From: Pseudomonas sp.
GTDB lineage: Bacteria > Pseudomonadota > Gammaproteobacteria > Pseudomonadales > Pseudomonadaceae
Assembly: GCF_030696055.1 (NCBI RefSeq)
Contig: NZ_JAUYNP010000031.1
Coordinates: 1-39,090 of the forward strand
DNA length: 39,090 nt
Direction of reading: 5' to 3'
Shown one piece after another: positions 24,292 to 35,542 of the stretch (positions are counted from its first letter, which is position 1; every line of letters begins with the position of its first letter). Under the pieces are notes generated by a model. The model was not told where the DNA came from, made no database searches, and saw only the letters and a program-made list of their open reading frames with translations. The translations under genes and the position numbers were made by a program.

Positions 24292-25266
24292 CTAGCCGCA
24301 CAGTTCGTGGGCCGCCGCGACTATCGCCGACACTTGCGGCAATGCCGCTTGTTCCAGGTGTTTGGCATAGGGCATCGGTACTTCGGCGCTGCATACCCGC
24401 GCCGGCGGTGCGTCCAGTTCATAGAAGGCCTGTTCGACGATTCGCGCCATGATCTCGGCCGCCAGGCTGCCGCTGCGCCAGCCTTCGTCGACCACCAGGG
24501 CGTGCCGGGTCTTGCGCACCGAGGCCAGCAGCGTGGCATCGTCCAGCGGGCGCAGCACGCGCAGGTCGATGACCTCGGCGTCTATGCCCTCCCCGGCCAG
24601 TTGCTCGGCAGCCGCCAGCGCCTTGCCCAGGGTGCCGCCGTAGGCGATCAGGCTCAGGTCGCGGCCTGCGCGGCGCACCTTGGCCGAACAGATGTCCACC
24701 GGCACGGCCTCGTCCAGTTCGCCTTCGAGGTTATAGAGCTGGGCATGCTCGAAGATCAGCACCGGGTCGGGGTCCTGCAGCGCGGGCCAGAGCATGCCGC
24801 GGGCATCCTCCAGGGTGGCCGGGGCGAGAAGCTTCAAACCGGGGATATGCGCGAGCCAACCTTCCAGGCTGTGGGAATGCTGGGCCCCCAGTTGCCGACC
24901 GGCGCCGGTGGCCATGCGCAGCACCAAGGGCACGGAGAACTGGCCGCCGGACATATGCCGCAGGGTCGCCGCGGTGTTGATCAGCGGGTCGAGGGCGAGC
25001 AGACAGAAGTTCACCGTCATCACCTCGACGATCGGCCGCATGCCGCCCAGCGCCGCGCCTATGCCAGCGCCGACGAAGCCCAGTTCGGACAGCGGCGTAT
25101 CGCGGATACGCTCGGCGCCGAACTCCTCGAGCAGGCCCTTGGACACCGCATAGGTGCCGCCGTAACAGCCGACGTCCTCGCCCATCAGGAACACCCGAGG
25201 GTCACGCTGCAGGGCTTCGCGCAAGGCCTGACGCAACGCCTCGCGGTAGCTTATGCGTCTGCTCAT
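24292..25266 (-). CDS. Pyruvate/2-oxo acid dehydrogenase E1 beta subunit
   Basis: 324 residues from ATG 25266; the ATG overlaps the E1 alpha stop as ATGA, and CGGAGGG lies upstream. The N-terminal [26 protein letters not shown] segment, the TPP-side [20 protein letters not shown], and [19 protein letters not shown] are E1 beta hallmarks. The C-terminal transketolase domain has [20 protein letters not shown] and VVDEGW. It forms the alpha2-beta2 thiamine-diphosphate enzyme with the product of the preceding gene. Pyruvate, acetoin or a branched 2-oxo acid are all possible; pyruvate is favoured by the neighbours. Confidence 0.9.
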   Translation of the reverse strand: MSRRISYREALRQALREALQRDPRVFLMGEDVGCYGGTYAVSKGLLEEFGAERIRDTPLSELGFVGAGIGAALGGMRPIVEVMTVNFCLLALDPLINTAATLRHMSGGQFSVPLVLRMATGAGRQLGAQHSHSLEGWLAHIPGLKLLAPATLEDARGMLWPALQDPDPVLIFEHAQLYNLEGELDEAVPVDICSAKVRRAGRDLSLIAYGGTLGKALAAAEQLAGEGIDAEVIDLRVLRPLDDATLLASVRKTRHALVVDEGWRSGSLAAEIMARIVEQAFYELDAPPARVCSAEVPMPYAKHLEQAALPQVSAIVAAAHELCG

Positions 25267-26260
25267 GCTGCGCCCTCCGTGCCTGGCGACTCCGTGTAAA
25301 CATCCCGGCATAGCGATTCGACCGGCTCAAGGCTGCCGGCTTCGGCAAAGGCGACGGCGGCCTCCACTTCGGCGCTGACCGCGCTGTCGAGGGCCAGGAA
25401 CTGCGCCTCGTCCAATAATCCCTGGGCCTTCAGCCGCGCGCTGTAGCTGTGGATGGGGCCACGTTCCTGCCACTTCGCAACTTCGGCCTTGTCGCGATAC
25501 AGCTCGGGATCGAACATCGAATGGGCGCGAAAACGGTAGGTCCTGAGCTCGAGAAAGTACGGCCCCAATCCCGCCCGCACCTGTTCCACCGCCTGGCGCG
25601 CGGCCTGGTGCACCGCCACCACATCCATGCCGTCCACCGCCTGGGTGACCACCTTATAGGCCGCCGCCTTGGCGCACAGATCGGTCTGCGATTGCGAACG
25701 GGTCAGGGCGGTGCCCATGGCGTAGCTGTTGTTCTCGCAGCAGAACAGCACCGGTAGTTGCCACAGCGCCGCCAGATTGATCGCCTCGTGAAAGGCGCCT
25801 TCGGCCATCGCCCCTTCGCCGAAGAAGCACACGGCGATCCGCGAGCCACCCTGCATGCGCTCGGCCAGGGCCAGACCCACGGCCAACGGCAGGCCGGCGC
25901 TGACTATGGCATTGCCGCCGAAGAAGCGCGTTCTGGCATCGAACAGGTGCATCGAGCCGCCGCGCCCGTGGGAGCAGCCTTCCTGCTTGCCGTACATCTC
26001 GGCCATGATAGCCGTCATGGGGATGCCCTGGATCAAGGCATGGCCATGCTCGCGGTAGGTGGCCAGCACCGCATCGTCCGGCGCCAACGCCCGCAGCACG
26101 CCGACCGCCACTGCCTCCTCGCCGATATACAGGTGCAGGAAACCGCGGATCTTGCCCGCGCCGTACAACTCGGCGGCGCGCTCCTCCAGGCGCCGAATGC
26201 GCAACATGTCGCGCAGCAGGCTCTGGGCGAACGCCTGCGGGTAAGGCACCCGTGGCGCGC

Positions 26261-26264
<4 letters not shown>
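25263..26264 (-). CDS. Pyruvate/2-oxo acid dehydrogenase E1 alpha subunit
   Basis: 333 residues from ATG 26264, which overlaps the stop of the acetyl-CoA synthetase gene as ATGA; a longer upstream frame lies inside that gene and is spurious. Signatures: [44 protein letters not shown], the thiamine-diphosphate motif from [20 protein letters not shown] to CENN, and [15 protein letters not shown]. It decarboxylates the 2-oxo acid and passes the acyl unit to the E2 lipoyl arm. Confidence 0.92.
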
Positions 26265-28024
<1,760 letters not shown>

Positions 28025-28048
28025 CTAAGGCTCCTTAGGCATTGCCGC

Positions 28049-28888
28049 TCAGCAAAACCGGTAGTGCTGCGCGATGGCGAGCGGGCTGCTGTTGCCCACC
28101 AGTTGCAGATAGCGGTCGTAACGGTAGGTCGGGCCCTCCTGGCAGACGTAGCTGCTGCCCAGGTAGCAATGGCCGCACAGGCCATCGGCGCAATGCATGC
28201 GGCGCTCCAGCGAGAGCCATATCTTGTCCGCCGCGATGCCCCGCTGCAGGCAGGCTTCGGCGCTCGCCAGCATCAGCGGCTCCGGCCCGCAGCACAGCAA
28301 CACCTCGGGCGGCTGGGTGGCGAAGAGTTCGGCGAAATGCTCGAGCGGGCTGCCCTGGCGCTGCCCTGGCACGGCCTGGTCGCAGGTTTCGATAAAGCGC
28401 AGCGTCTGCCGCCAGCGGGCGCGTTCGCGGCCCAACACCTGGGCGGCGGCATGCCGGGCGCCATAGATCACGCTCAACTGCGCGGGCAGTTGATGGCGGC
28501 TGGCGTTATCTATCACCCCGGCCAATGGCGCCAGGCCGCAACCGCCGGCCACCAGCAACACCCGGTTGTCGCTGAAGAACAGCGGCCAGCCGCGGCCGAA
28601 TGGCCCGCGATAACCCAGTATGGCTCCCGCGGGCTGTTCGAATAGCGCCTGGGTGAGCCGGCCGGTACGGCGCACCAGGGCGCTGAAGTGGCCCTGGGCG
28701 TCCGGCAGGCTGATATAGGTGAAGGGCGCTTCGCCAACGCCTGGCAGGGTCAGCATAAAGAACTGCCCGGGCAGTACGGCCCGATCACTGGCCCGCGGTT
28801 GTTCGATGCGCAGGCTGACATGGCGGGCGTCTTCGCCATCGGCATACTGCTCGAGCAGCAACAACCGGCGTGGGGTGGCGTCGATCAT
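28049..28888 (-). CDS. FAD/NAD(P) reductase subunit, HydG/anaerobic sulfite reductase B-like
   Basis: 279 residues from ATG 28888, which overlaps the stop of the preceding gene (ATGA). A ferredoxin-reductase FAD domain (GQFFMLTLPGVGEAPFTYIS) is followed by an NAD(P) domain (LLVAGGCGLAPLAGVID, CGPEPLMLASAEACLQ). The C-terminus has a [2Fe-2S] Cys cluster MHCADGLCGHCYLGSSYVC, as in the gamma subunit of archaeal sulfhydrogenase and in dihydroorotate dehydrogenase electron-transfer subunits. It probably passes electrons between NAD(P)H and the FeS subunit encoded just upstream. Confidence 0.88.
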   Translation of the reverse strand: MIDATPRRLLLLEQYADGEDARHVSLRIEQPRASDRAVLPGQFFMLTLPGVGEAPFTYISLPDAQGHFSALVRRTGRLTQALFEQPAGAILGYRGPFGRGWPLFFSDNRVLLVAGGCGLAPLAGVIDNASRHQLPAQLSVIYGARHAAAQVLGRERARWRQTLRFIETCDQAVPGQRQGSPLEHFAELFATQPPEVLLCCGPEPLMLASAEACLQRGIAADKIWLSLERRMHCADGLCGHCYLGSSYVCQEGPTYRYDRYLQLVGNSSPLAIAQHYRFC

Positions 28889-29904
28889 GGCCGCGCCAGC
28901 CTGTGCATCACCCCATGCACGCCGATGGCGCCGGGACAGACCCGGTCGCAGCGGCCGCAACCGACGCAGCCGTAGGCCGCGAAGCGCTCCTTGAAGGCAT
29001 CGCCGAACTTGTGCGCCCAGAAGCGCTGCACCCGCTGCCCCGCCGTGGCGCTGGGGTTGTGCCCGCTGGCCTCCTGCTGGAAGCCCTGGTACAGGCAGGA
29101 GTCCCAGACCCGTTCGCGCTGCAGGCCACCCTGGGCGCTGGTTTGCTCTAGCGGAGCGAAGCAGGAGCAGGTCGGGCATACCGAGGTGCAGCCGGAACAG
29201 CCCAGGCAGCGCAGGCCCAGTTCTTCCCAGGTGCTGCTGTCGATGGCATCCAGATTGAGCTGGACTATGCCAGCGACTATCTCCTCCTGCGCGCCCTGCT
29301 GCGCCGCTACCCGGGCTTCGTTGGCCACCCGCTCGGCCTGCCAGTCGTCATCGGCCTGGGGCAGCTGCAGCCCCTGCAAAGCGGCCTGCCCGGCCTCGCT
29401 GGCGACCAGCAACAGCCAGTCGGCGTCCTCGCTCTGGCGCGGCAGCAGGATCAGATCGGCCGTCTGCTGGCGCACCGCCGGCCCGCTGCCGACCGTGCTG
29501 CAGAAACCACCGGCGCAGCTGTGCAGGCAGTCGATACCGACCAACAGGCTGGCCTGGCGACGCGCCTGGTAATGCGGGTCATTGACGAAGAACTGGTCCT
29601 GATAGGCCACCGCCTGCAGGTCGCAGGCGTGCAGGCCGAACAGCACCTGGGGCACGACCTGCGGCAGGGCCGAATAGAACTGGCCGCCCTCGAAGCGAAA
29701 CAGCAGTTCGCGCTCGGCGAAGAAGAAACTCTTGGCGGAAAACGGCGGCGGCTCGGCCGCCGGCTCGAAGGCATGCAGATCCTGGCTGCTGACCGTCTGC
29801 CAGTGCTGACCGCCCTGGCCATCCGGGCGCACTTCATACAGGCGACGCTGCAGCGCCAGGTGGGCGCGCAGGCGTTCCGGCCGATCCAGGCTATAGGCTT
29901 GCAT
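28885..29904 (-). CDS. 4Fe-4S electron-transfer subunit, HydB-like (sulfhydrogenase beta)
   Basis: 339 residues. Two ferredoxin-type clusters at the C-terminal half: CLGCSGCTSVCPTCSC (~233-248) and CVGCGRCDRVCPG (~317-329). The N-terminal half has the HydB/AsrA pattern including ELLFRFEGGQFYSA, GLHACDLQAV and VGIDCLHSCAGGFC. It links the formate dehydrogenase catalytic subunit to the FAD/NAD(P) subunit. Its ATG 29904 lies inside the end of the formate dehydrogenase gene (14 bp overlap), behind GAGGTAACCC, so translation is coupled. Confidence 0.9.
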   Translation of the reverse strand: MQAYSLDRPERLRAHLALQRRLYEVRPDGQGGQHWQTVSSQDLHAFEPAAEPPPFSAKSFFFAERELLFRFEGGQFYSALPQVVPQVLFGLHACDLQAVAYQDQFFVNDPHYQARRQASLLVGIDCLHSCAGGFCSTVGSGPAVRQQTADLILLPRQSEDADWLLLVASEAGQAALQGLQLPQADDDWQAERVANEARVAAQQGAQEEIVAGIVQLNLDAIDSSTWEELGLRCLGCSGCTSVCPTCSCFAPLEQTSAQGGLQRERVWDSCLYQGFQQEASGHNPSATAGQRVQRFWAHKFGDAFKERFAAYGCVGCGRCDRVCPGAIGVHGVMHRLARP

Positions 29905-31984
29905 GGGTTACCTCGCTGGCGCCGGCCGCGCGACTCGGCGCCTGTCCAGGCGGCAGAGGCTGCAGCGCCACCGCGCAAGCCTTGAGCTCGGGCATCTTGC
30001 TGATGGGGTCCTGGGCGTCGTTGGTCAGGCGGTTACAGGGCGCCTCAATAAAGTGATAGGGCATGCTCAGGGTGCCGCGGGGTAGGTCATCGGTCAGCTC
30101 TATCCGGGTTTCCAGAAAACCGCGCCGCGAGCGCACCCGCACGCCCTGATGCTGGGCCAGGCCCAGTTCGGCGGCGTCCATAGGGTGGATAAACAGCAGC
30201 CCGGCCGGGGTTTCCCGCTCCAGCAGCGGCGATTTGCGGGTCATGGAGCCGCAGCCGTAGTGAAAATGCAGACGCTGGGTGGTAAAGGCGAAGGGATATT
30301 CGGCATCCGGCAGCTCATCGACATCCACCTGGGACACCGCCAGCAGCCGGGCGCGACCGATGGGGAAACGCTGCCGATGCAGAATCGGCGAGCCCCGGGG
30401 GTGCTCGGCATCGCAGGGCCATTGCAGGCCATGCTTGGCCTCCAGCGCCGGGTAGCTCATGGCGGAGAAGCTCGGCGTCAGGGCCGTTATCTCGGCAAAT
30501 AGCGCCTCGGCGTCACGCCAGGCCATGCCGGCATAACCCAGGCGCGCGGCCAGCTCACCGAGTATCTGCCAGTCGCTGCGCGCCAGCCCCGGCGGCGCTA
30601 TGGCCTGGCGGATGCGCTGCACGCGGCGCTCGCAGTTAGTGAAGGTGCCGTCCTTCTCGGCGAAGGCCGCGGCCGGCAGCACCACGTCGGCCTGCTGGGC
30701 GGTGGCGGTCAGGCTCAGCTCCACCACCACCAGAAAATCCAGGGCGGCGAAGGCGCGGGCCACCTGGTTCTGGTCCGGATCGGTCTGCAGCGGGTCCTCG
30801 CCCATGATCAGCAAGGCGCGCAGCTCACCCTGCTGCGCCGCATGCATCATCCCCAGCGAGGTCAGCCCCGGCGCTTGCGCCACTTCGGTGCCCCAGGCCG
30901 CGGCGAACTTGGCGCGCACGGCCGGGTCGCTGGCCTCCTGGTAGCCGGGGTAGACATTCGGCAGGCAGCCCATGTCGCAGGCGCCCTGCACATTGTTCTG
31001 CCCGCGCAGCGGGTTGATGCCGGTACCCGGCCGGCCGATCTGGCCGCAGGCCAGCACCAGATTGGACAGCGCGATGACGTTGTTGGTCCCGCTCTGGAAC
31101 TGGGTGATGCCCATGCCGTAGGCGGTAAAGGCGGCCTTGGCCTGGCTGAACAGATAGGCCACGCGCTCCAGCTCCGCAACGCCGATGCCGCACTGGGCGC
31201 TGCATTGCTCCAAGGACAGGGCGGCCAGATGGCGGCGTAGCGGGGCTATGTCCGCGCAGCGCTCGGCGAGAAAGGCGGCGTTCTCCCAGCCATTGGCCAG
31301 GATGATCTGCAACAGGCCATTGAGCAGCGCGATATTGCTGCCCAGGCGCAGTTGCAGGTGGATATCGGCCAGGCGCGCCAGGCGTGTCTTGCGCGGGTCG
31401 ACCACCACCAGGGTGGCGCCGCGAGCCTGGGCGCGTAGCATGCGCGCGCCGATCATGGCGTGGTTCTCGGTGACATCGGCGCCGACCACCAGGATCAGGT
31501 CGGCCTGGTCGATATCGGCGATGCTGTTGCTCATCGCCCCCGACCCCAGGGTGCGGCTGAGGCCGGCCACCGAGGGGCTGTGACAGATGCGCGCGCAGTG
31601 GTCGATGTTGTTGCTCTTGAGCACCGCGCGGGCGAATTTCTGCGCGGCGTAGTTATCTTCATTGGTGGCGCGGGCGCAGCTGATCACCCCCACCCCGCTC
31701 GGGCCGCGTTCATCCAGGGCGCTGCGCAGGCCATCGGCGACCAGGTCCAGGGCCTCGTCCCAGCTGGCCGGACGAAATTGGCCATGTTCCTTGATCAAAG
31801 GCTGGGTCAGGCGGCCATGCGGGTCGATGGCGAAGCTGCTGGCCCAGCCCTTGGCGCACAACTGGCCCTGGCTGACCGGGTGTCCGGGTTGTGGCTCGAC
31901 GCCTATCACCCGGCCGTCCTCCACCCGCAGGCCCAGGCCGCAGCCGACCCCGCAGAAGGTGCAAATGCTCGGTACCACGCGCAT
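29891..31984 (-). CDS. Formate dehydrogenase alpha subunit (molybdopterin oxidoreductase)
   Basis: 697 residues from ATG 31984, behind GGGAGA. An N-terminal [4Fe-4S] site (Cys8, Cys11, Cys15 and Cys43) is followed by bis-MGD domains. The active site reads RICHSPSVAGL with Cys134-His135, where E. coli FdhF has selenocysteine-His, so this is the Cys-type enzyme. MGD-binding segments LVVVDPRKTRLARLADIHLQ, GMGITQFQSGTNNV and RGQNNVQGACDMGCLPNVYP are intact, and the C-terminal domain ends with the molybdopterin dinucleotide-binding fold. There is no Tat signal, so it is cytoplasmic. With the two downstream subunits it likely forms a soluble NAD(P)-linked formate dehydrogenase. First gene of the operon; a perfect FNR box lies 66 bp upstream. 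Confidence 0.92.
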   Translation of the reverse strand: MRVVPSICTFCGVGCGLGLRVEDGRVIGVEPQPGHPVSQGQLCAKGWASSFAIDPHGRLTQPLIKEHGQFRPASWDEALDLVADGLRSALDERGPSGVGVISCARATNEDNYAAQKFARAVLKSNNIDHCARICHSPSVAGLSRTLGSGAMSNSIADIDQADLILVVGADVTENHAMIGARMLRAQARGATLVVVDPRKTRLARLADIHLQLRLGSNIALLNGLLQIILANGWENAAFLAERCADIAPLRRHLAALSLEQCSAQCGIGVAELERVAYLFSQAKAAFTAYGMGITQFQSGTNNVIALSNLVLACGQIGRPGTGINPLRGQNNVQGACDMGCLPNVYPGYQEASDPAVRAKFAAAWGTEVAQAPGLTSLGMMHAAQQGELRALLIMGEDPLQTDPDQNQVARAFAALDFLVVVELSLTATAQQADVVLPAAAFAEKDGTFTNCERRVQRIRQAIAPPGLARSDWQILGELAARLGYAGMAWRDAEALFAEITALTPSFSAMSYPALEAKHGLQWPCDAEHPRGSPILHRQRFPIGRARLLAVSQVDVDELPDAEYPFAFTTQRLHFHYGCGSMTRKSPLLERETPAGLLFIHPMDAAELGLAQHQGVRVRSRRGFLETRIELTDDLPRGTLSMPYHFIEAPCNRLTNDAQDPISKMPELKACAVALQPLPPGQAPSRAAGASEVTHASL

Positions 31985-32043
31985 CCCGATCTCCCAGCCA
32001 GCCCCCGACTCTTGCAGGCTAGGCCCCGGACGATGCGCGGCCT

Positions 32044-32057
32044 TTGATCCGGATCAA
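32044..32057. promoter_or_regulatory. Perfect FNR/Anr box of the fdh operon
   Basis: TTGAT-CCGG-ATCAA, perfect match. On the minus strand a -10-like TAGCCT lies at 32021-32016, placing the box near -41.5, the class II activator position. Confidence 0.87.
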
Positions 32058-32084
32058 GGAATGCGCCAGTAAGCGGCCTTAGGT

Positions 32085-32098
32085 TTGATCTCAATCAC
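32085..32098. promoter_or_regulatory. Near-perfect FNR/Anr box in fdh/prs divergent region
   Basis: TTGAT-CTCA-ATCAC, one mismatch, 41 bp from the perfect box of the fdh operon. It may add a second site for the same promoter or serve the plus-strand gene. Confidence 0.55.
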
Positions 32099-32255
32099 CA
32101 GGGCCAGGATATGCAGCGCCACCGAATGGCGCATAGGCGGCTCGGCAATCAGTAAAGGCGTTGATATTGGCTCTCAACGATTCTGCGTGATCCGCGCCTG
32201 TTGTTGGCGGCCTTCCAGCCTGCTGGCCGTGCCAACGAATAAGGCGGCTCGGGCG

Positions 32256-32269
32256 TTGATCGAGATCAG
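32256..32269 (+). promoter_or_regulatory. Near-perfect FNR/Anr box upstream of PRPP synthetase homologue
   Basis: TTGAT-CGAG-ATCAG, one mismatch. CATACT at 32292-32297 is a fitting -10, giving a leader of about 70 bases before the ATG at 32376. Confidence 0.65.
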
Positions 32270-32375
32270 CAGGCGCCGCGCGGACCGCGTGCATACTGCA
32301 AAAACTGCACGGCGGCTTGACGGGCAGCCTACACAGACAATGCTCAAGCCATGTAGCAACCCTGGGAGCAGCGCC

Positions 32376-33353
32376 ATGGCCACCGAATTTCCCCTGTTGT
32401 TCGCCCTGCACGGCAGCCAGGCCTATGCCGAGCGGGTGGCGCAGCGCCTCGGCTGCCAGCTGGCCGAGCATGAGGAGCGCCTGTTCGAAGATGGCGAACA
32501 TAAGAGCCGGCCACTGCAGGCGGTCAACGGCCGCCAGGTGGTGGTGTTCCATTCGCTCTACGGCGACAACGAGCAGAGCGGCAACGACAAGCTGTGTCGC
32601 CTGCTGTTCTTCTGTGGCGCCCTGAAAGACGCCGGGGCCCGCCGTGTGCAGGTGGTCGTGCCCTATCTGTGTTACGGGCGCAAGGAGCGGCGCACCGAGT
32701 TTCAGGACCCGATTATCAGCCGCTATGTCGCCGCCATGTTCGAAGCCTGCGGCGTCGACCGCCTGCTGACGCTGGAAGTGCATAGCGACGCGGCCTTCGA
32801 CAATGCCTTTCGCATCCCCAGCCAGAACCTGCCGGGCGCCGAACTGTTCGCCGAGCATTTCGCCGCCCTGGTGGCCGATGCCGAGGTGGTAGCCGTCTCC
32901 CCTGACGCGGGCGGCACCAAGCGAGCCGAACAGTTTCGCCTCGCCCTGCAGCGGCGCAGCGGGCGACCGGTGGGGAGCGCCTTTATGGAGAAACACCGGC
33001 GCAACGAGCTCGTCAGCGGCGCCCTGCTGGTAGGTGATGTGCAGGGCAAGACGGCGATCATCATCGATGACCTGATCAGTACCGGCACCACCCTGCTGCG
33101 CGCCGCCCAGGCCTTCCAGGCCGCTGGCGCCAGGCGCATTCTGGCCGGTGCGGTGCACGGCCTGTTCACCGGCGGCAGCGAACTGCTCGACAGCCCGTTG
33201 CTGGAGCAGCTGGTGGTGTTCGACAGCGTGCCGCCGTTTCGCCTGGACCCGGCGCTGGCGAGCCAACGCCTGCAGATTATCGATTCCAGCGCCGCGGTGG
33301 CCGCGCTGCTGGCCGAGGAATATGGCCTAAGCCTCGACAGCCAACAGGCCTAG
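32376..33353 (+). CDS. Ribose-phosphate pyrophosphokinase (PRPP synthetase) family protein
   Basis: 325 residues from ATG 32376, behind GGGAG. The frame is open further upstream, but that part contains the FNR box and promoter. Two PRTase-fold halves: the N-terminal catalytic/ATP flank has VVVFHSLYGDN and VVPYLCYGRKERRTEFQDPI (R/K-E-R-R in the flap region), and the C-terminal ribose-5-phosphate loop is AIIIDDLISTGTTL. Divergent from housekeeping Prs, so this is probably the accessory paralogue seen in stress loci. It would make PRPP from ribose 5-phosphate and ATP, supplying the two phosphoribosyltransferases of the cluster; that link is inferred. Confidence 0.87.
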   Translation: MATEFPLLFALHGSQAYAERVAQRLGCQLAEHEERLFEDGEHKSRPLQAVNGRQVVVFHSLYGDNEQSGNDKLCRLLFFCGALKDAGARRVQVVVPYLCYGRKERRTEFQDPIISRYVAAMFEACGVDRLLTLEVHSDAAFDNAFRIPSQNLPGAELFAEHFAALVADAEVVAVSPDAGGTKRAEQFRLALQRRSGRPVGSAFMEKHRRNELVSGALLVGDVQGKTAIIIDDLISTGTTLLRAAQAFQAAGARRILAGAVHGLFTGGSELLDSPLLEQLVVFDSVPPFRLDPALASQRLQIIDSSAAVAALLAEEYGLSLDSQQA

Positions 33354-33362
33354 GGAACAACG

Positions 33363-33394
33363 GACTAATGCCCAGGCGAGCCTGGGCATTAGTC
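33363..33394. terminator. Shared hairpin between convergent genes
   Basis: GACTAATGCCCAGG (33363-33376) pairs perfectly with CCTGGGCATTAGTC (33381-33394) across a CGAG loop: a 14 bp stem. It fills the gap between the PRPP synthetase homologue and mexS stops, ending just before the mexS stop codon. There is no long T-tract, so it is a likely bidirectional terminator of imperfect type. Confidence 0.75.
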
Positions 33395-33395
33395 G

Positions 33396-34409
33396 TTAAA
33401 GCGTCAGCAGCACGCGCCCACGGCTGGGGCAGGTTTCCATATAGCGGTGGGCGGCCACCACTTGCTCGAAGCTGTACTGGCTGTCGATCAGCGGCTGCAA
33501 CAGGCCGTCGGCGGTGAGTTGGTTGATGCCCTGCAGTGCCTTGGCCACTGCGACTTCGTCCTGGGGGATGCCCAATTCTTCCTTGCCGGTGAAGTTGCCG
33601 ATGCAGTGCACGAAGAACTGGATGTTCTTCTGGAACGCGGCGCAGGCCGGAAATGGCGTTTCGTTGCCGCCTTGCAGATCGAACAGGATCAGCCGTCCCC
33701 GTGGCGCCAGGGCGTCGCCCAGCAGGCACATCTGCGGGCCGCCGAGGGCATCCATCACCACGTTGACGCCGCGACCATCGGTGAGCTTGCTGACCCGGCT
33801 GACCAGGTCCTGCTCTTCGGTGAGGATGATATGGTCGGCGCCCAGTTGCTTGAGGAAGTCGCGGTCCTCAGCATGCTCGGTGGCGGCAATCACCTGCGCG
33901 CCCAGGGCCTTGCCCATCTGTACTATATAGGGGCCCCAACAGCGGCTGGCGGCGGTCACCAATACGGTTTCGCCGGGCTGCAGACGCGCCAGTTCGACGA
34001 AGCCGAACCAGCCCACCATGGACGGCAAATAATGCACGCAGGCCTGCTGCGGGCTGAGATTGTCCGGATAACGGGTCAGCGAACTGCGCGGCAGCACCAC
34101 CTGTTCGGCATAGGCCGGATAGCGGTTGGCGCTGTGCCCGGGGAAGCTGGCGACCTTATCACCGAGAGCCAGGTCGCTCACCCCGGCACCGAGCGCCAGC
34201 ACAGTGCCGGCCAGTTCATGGCCGAGGCCCGCCGGCAGCTGCACCGCGGTATTGGCCAGGTTCTGCCGCCACAGCACGTCGTACCAACTGACGCCGATAG
34301 CCTCGACCCCAATCAGTACTTCGCCAGCCGCAGGCGTGGGGCTCGAGCGCTCTTCGATTTTAAGGACGTCGGCCTCGCCGAACTGATGAAAACGAATGAT
34401 GCGGGACAT
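33396..34409 (-). CDS. mexS: MexS-type quinone oxidoreductase (MDR family)
   Basis: 337 residues, zinc-free medium-chain dehydrogenase/reductase. The N-terminal catalytic fold has GLGHELAGTVLALGAGVSD, the NAD(P) domain has the nucleotide loop around ETVLVTAASRCWGPYIVQMG, and the C-terminus ends with the TCPSRGRVLLTL strand. It is divergent from a mexT orthologue, exactly as mexS (PA2491) is in P. aeruginosa. There MexS removes or prevents electrophilic stress metabolites; loss of mexS activates MexT and MexEF-OprN. The reading frame here is intact. The identification is by sequence pattern plus gene order. Confidence 0.9.
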   Translation of the reverse strand: MSRIIRFHQFGEADVLKIEERSSPTPAAGEVLIGVEAIGVSWYDVLWRQNLANTAVQLPAGLGHELAGTVLALGAGVSDLALGDKVASFPGHSANRYPAYAEQVVLPRSSLTRYPDNLSPQQACVHYLPSMVGWFGFVELARLQPGETVLVTAASRCWGPYIVQMGKALGAQVIAATEHAEDRDFLKQLGADHIILTEEQDLVSRVSKLTDGRGVNVVMDALGGPQMCLLGDALAPRGRLILFDLQGGNETPFPACAAFQKNIQFFVHCIGNFTGKEELGIPQDEVAVAKALQGINQLTADGLLQPLIDSQYSFEQVVAAHRYMETCPSRGRVLLTL

Positions 34410-34507
34410 TGCGAACCTCGTCGGTTGACCCCTAATGGCCCGGACTTTATCCGGGCTTTACCGGCAATGCCACAGCGCCGGGCTGATATTCACCATGCTT
34501 GTCGATG

Positions 34508-34530
34508 ATGATGCCAAGGTTTTGCATCAT
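34508..34530. promoter_or_regulatory. Inverted repeat in the mexS-mexT intergenic region
   Basis: ATGATGC (34508-34514) is mirrored by GCATCAT (34524-34530) with a 9 bp gap, a typical LysR-type binding geometry, 86 bp before the mexT start. A GTCGAT, part of the MexT nod-box consensus, lies just before it at 34501-34506. A MexT autoregulatory or mexS-control site is plausible. Confidence 0.45.
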
Positions 34531-34615
34531 TCGCGCTCATGTATTGCCTGGCACGGGCATTCGGCATTAGCCTGAGTCGCGCGCAAAACTGCCGCCACTC
34601 CAGAATGGACCCCGG

Positions 34616-35530
34616 ATGAACCGTAACGATCTTCGCCGCGTCGATCTCAACCTGTTGATCGTCTTCGAAACGCTGATGCATGAGCGCAGCGTGACCCGCG
34701 CGGCGGAAAAACTCTTCCTCGGCCAGCCGGCCATCAGCGCCGCCCTCGCCCGCCTGCGCAGCCTGTTCGATGACCCGCTGTTCGTGCGCACCGGGCGCAG
34801 CATGGAACCCACCGCCCGCGCCCAGGAAATCGCCGGTTTGCTCTCACCGGCGCTGGATTCGATCTCCACGGCGGTCAGCCGCGCCGCCGATTTCGATCCG
34901 GCCACTAGCAATACGGTGTTTCGCATCGGCCTGTCGGATGACGTCGAGTTCGGCCTGCTGCCGCCTTTGATCAAACGCCTGCGCGCCGAAGCGCCCGGCG
35001 TGGTGCTGGTGATCCGCCGCACCAACTACCTGCTGATGCCGGCCCTGCTGGCCTCAGGGGAGATTTCCGTGGGGGTCAGCTACACCGAGGAACTGCCCGC
35101 CAACGCCAAGCGCAAGACTCTACGTCGCTCCAAGCCCAAGTTACTGCGCGCCGATGCGGTGCCCGGTCCGCTGAGCCTCGACGACTACTGCGAGCGCCCC
35201 CATGCGCTGGTGTCCTTTGCCGGAGACCTGGCAGGCTTCGTCGACGAAGAACTGGCCAAGGTCGGCCGCAAGCGCCGTGTGGTGCTGGCGGTGCCGCAGT
35301 TCAATGGTCTTAGCACCCTGCTCGCTGGCACCAATCTGGTGGCCATGGTGCCGGACTACACCGCTGCCGCCCTGACCGCCGCTGGCGGCTTGCGCGCCGA
35401 AGACCCGCCCATGCCGACCCAGCCCTTCGAGCTGTCCATGGCCTGGCGCGGCGCCCAGGACAACGACCCGGCCGAACGCTGGCTGCGCTCGCGCATCCAG
35501 ATGTTCTGCGGCGATCCGGACAGCCTGTAG
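34616..35530 (+). CDS. mexT: MexT, LysR-type activator of mexEF-oprN
   Basis: 304 residues, the same length as P. aeruginosa MexT, starting MNRNDLRRVDLNLLIVFETL. The N-terminal winged helix has ERSVTRAAEKLFLGQPAISA; the effector domain follows from ~90 with FRIGLSDDVEFGLLPPLIKR and ends LRSRIQMFCGDPDSL. MexT activates mexEF-oprN and mexS in response to electrophiles, chloramphenicol-like compounds or redox imbalance. No frameshift is seen, unlike the inactive alleles of some P. aeruginosa strains. A 78 bp palindrome lies between mexT and mexE. Confidence 0.95.
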   Translation: MNRNDLRRVDLNLLIVFETLMHERSVTRAAEKLFLGQPAISAALARLRSLFDDPLFVRTGRSMEPTARAQEIAGLLSPALDSISTAVSRAADFDPATSNTVFRIGLSDDVEFGLLPPLIKRLRAEAPGVVLVIRRTNYLLMPALLASGEISVGVSYTEELPANAKRKTLRRSKPKLLRADAVPGPLSLDDYCERPHALVSFAGDLAGFVDEELAKVGRKRRVVLAVPQFNGLSTLLAGTNLVAMVPDYTAAALTAAGGLRAEDPPMPTQPFELSMAWRGAQDNDPAERWLRSRIQMFCGDPDSL

Positions 35531-35542
35531 GCGCAATCCCGA

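Noticed and set aside
29891-31984. Selenocysteine-containing formate dehydrogenase
   Set aside because: The active-site codon encodes Cys (RICHSPS); there is no in-frame TGA at that position.
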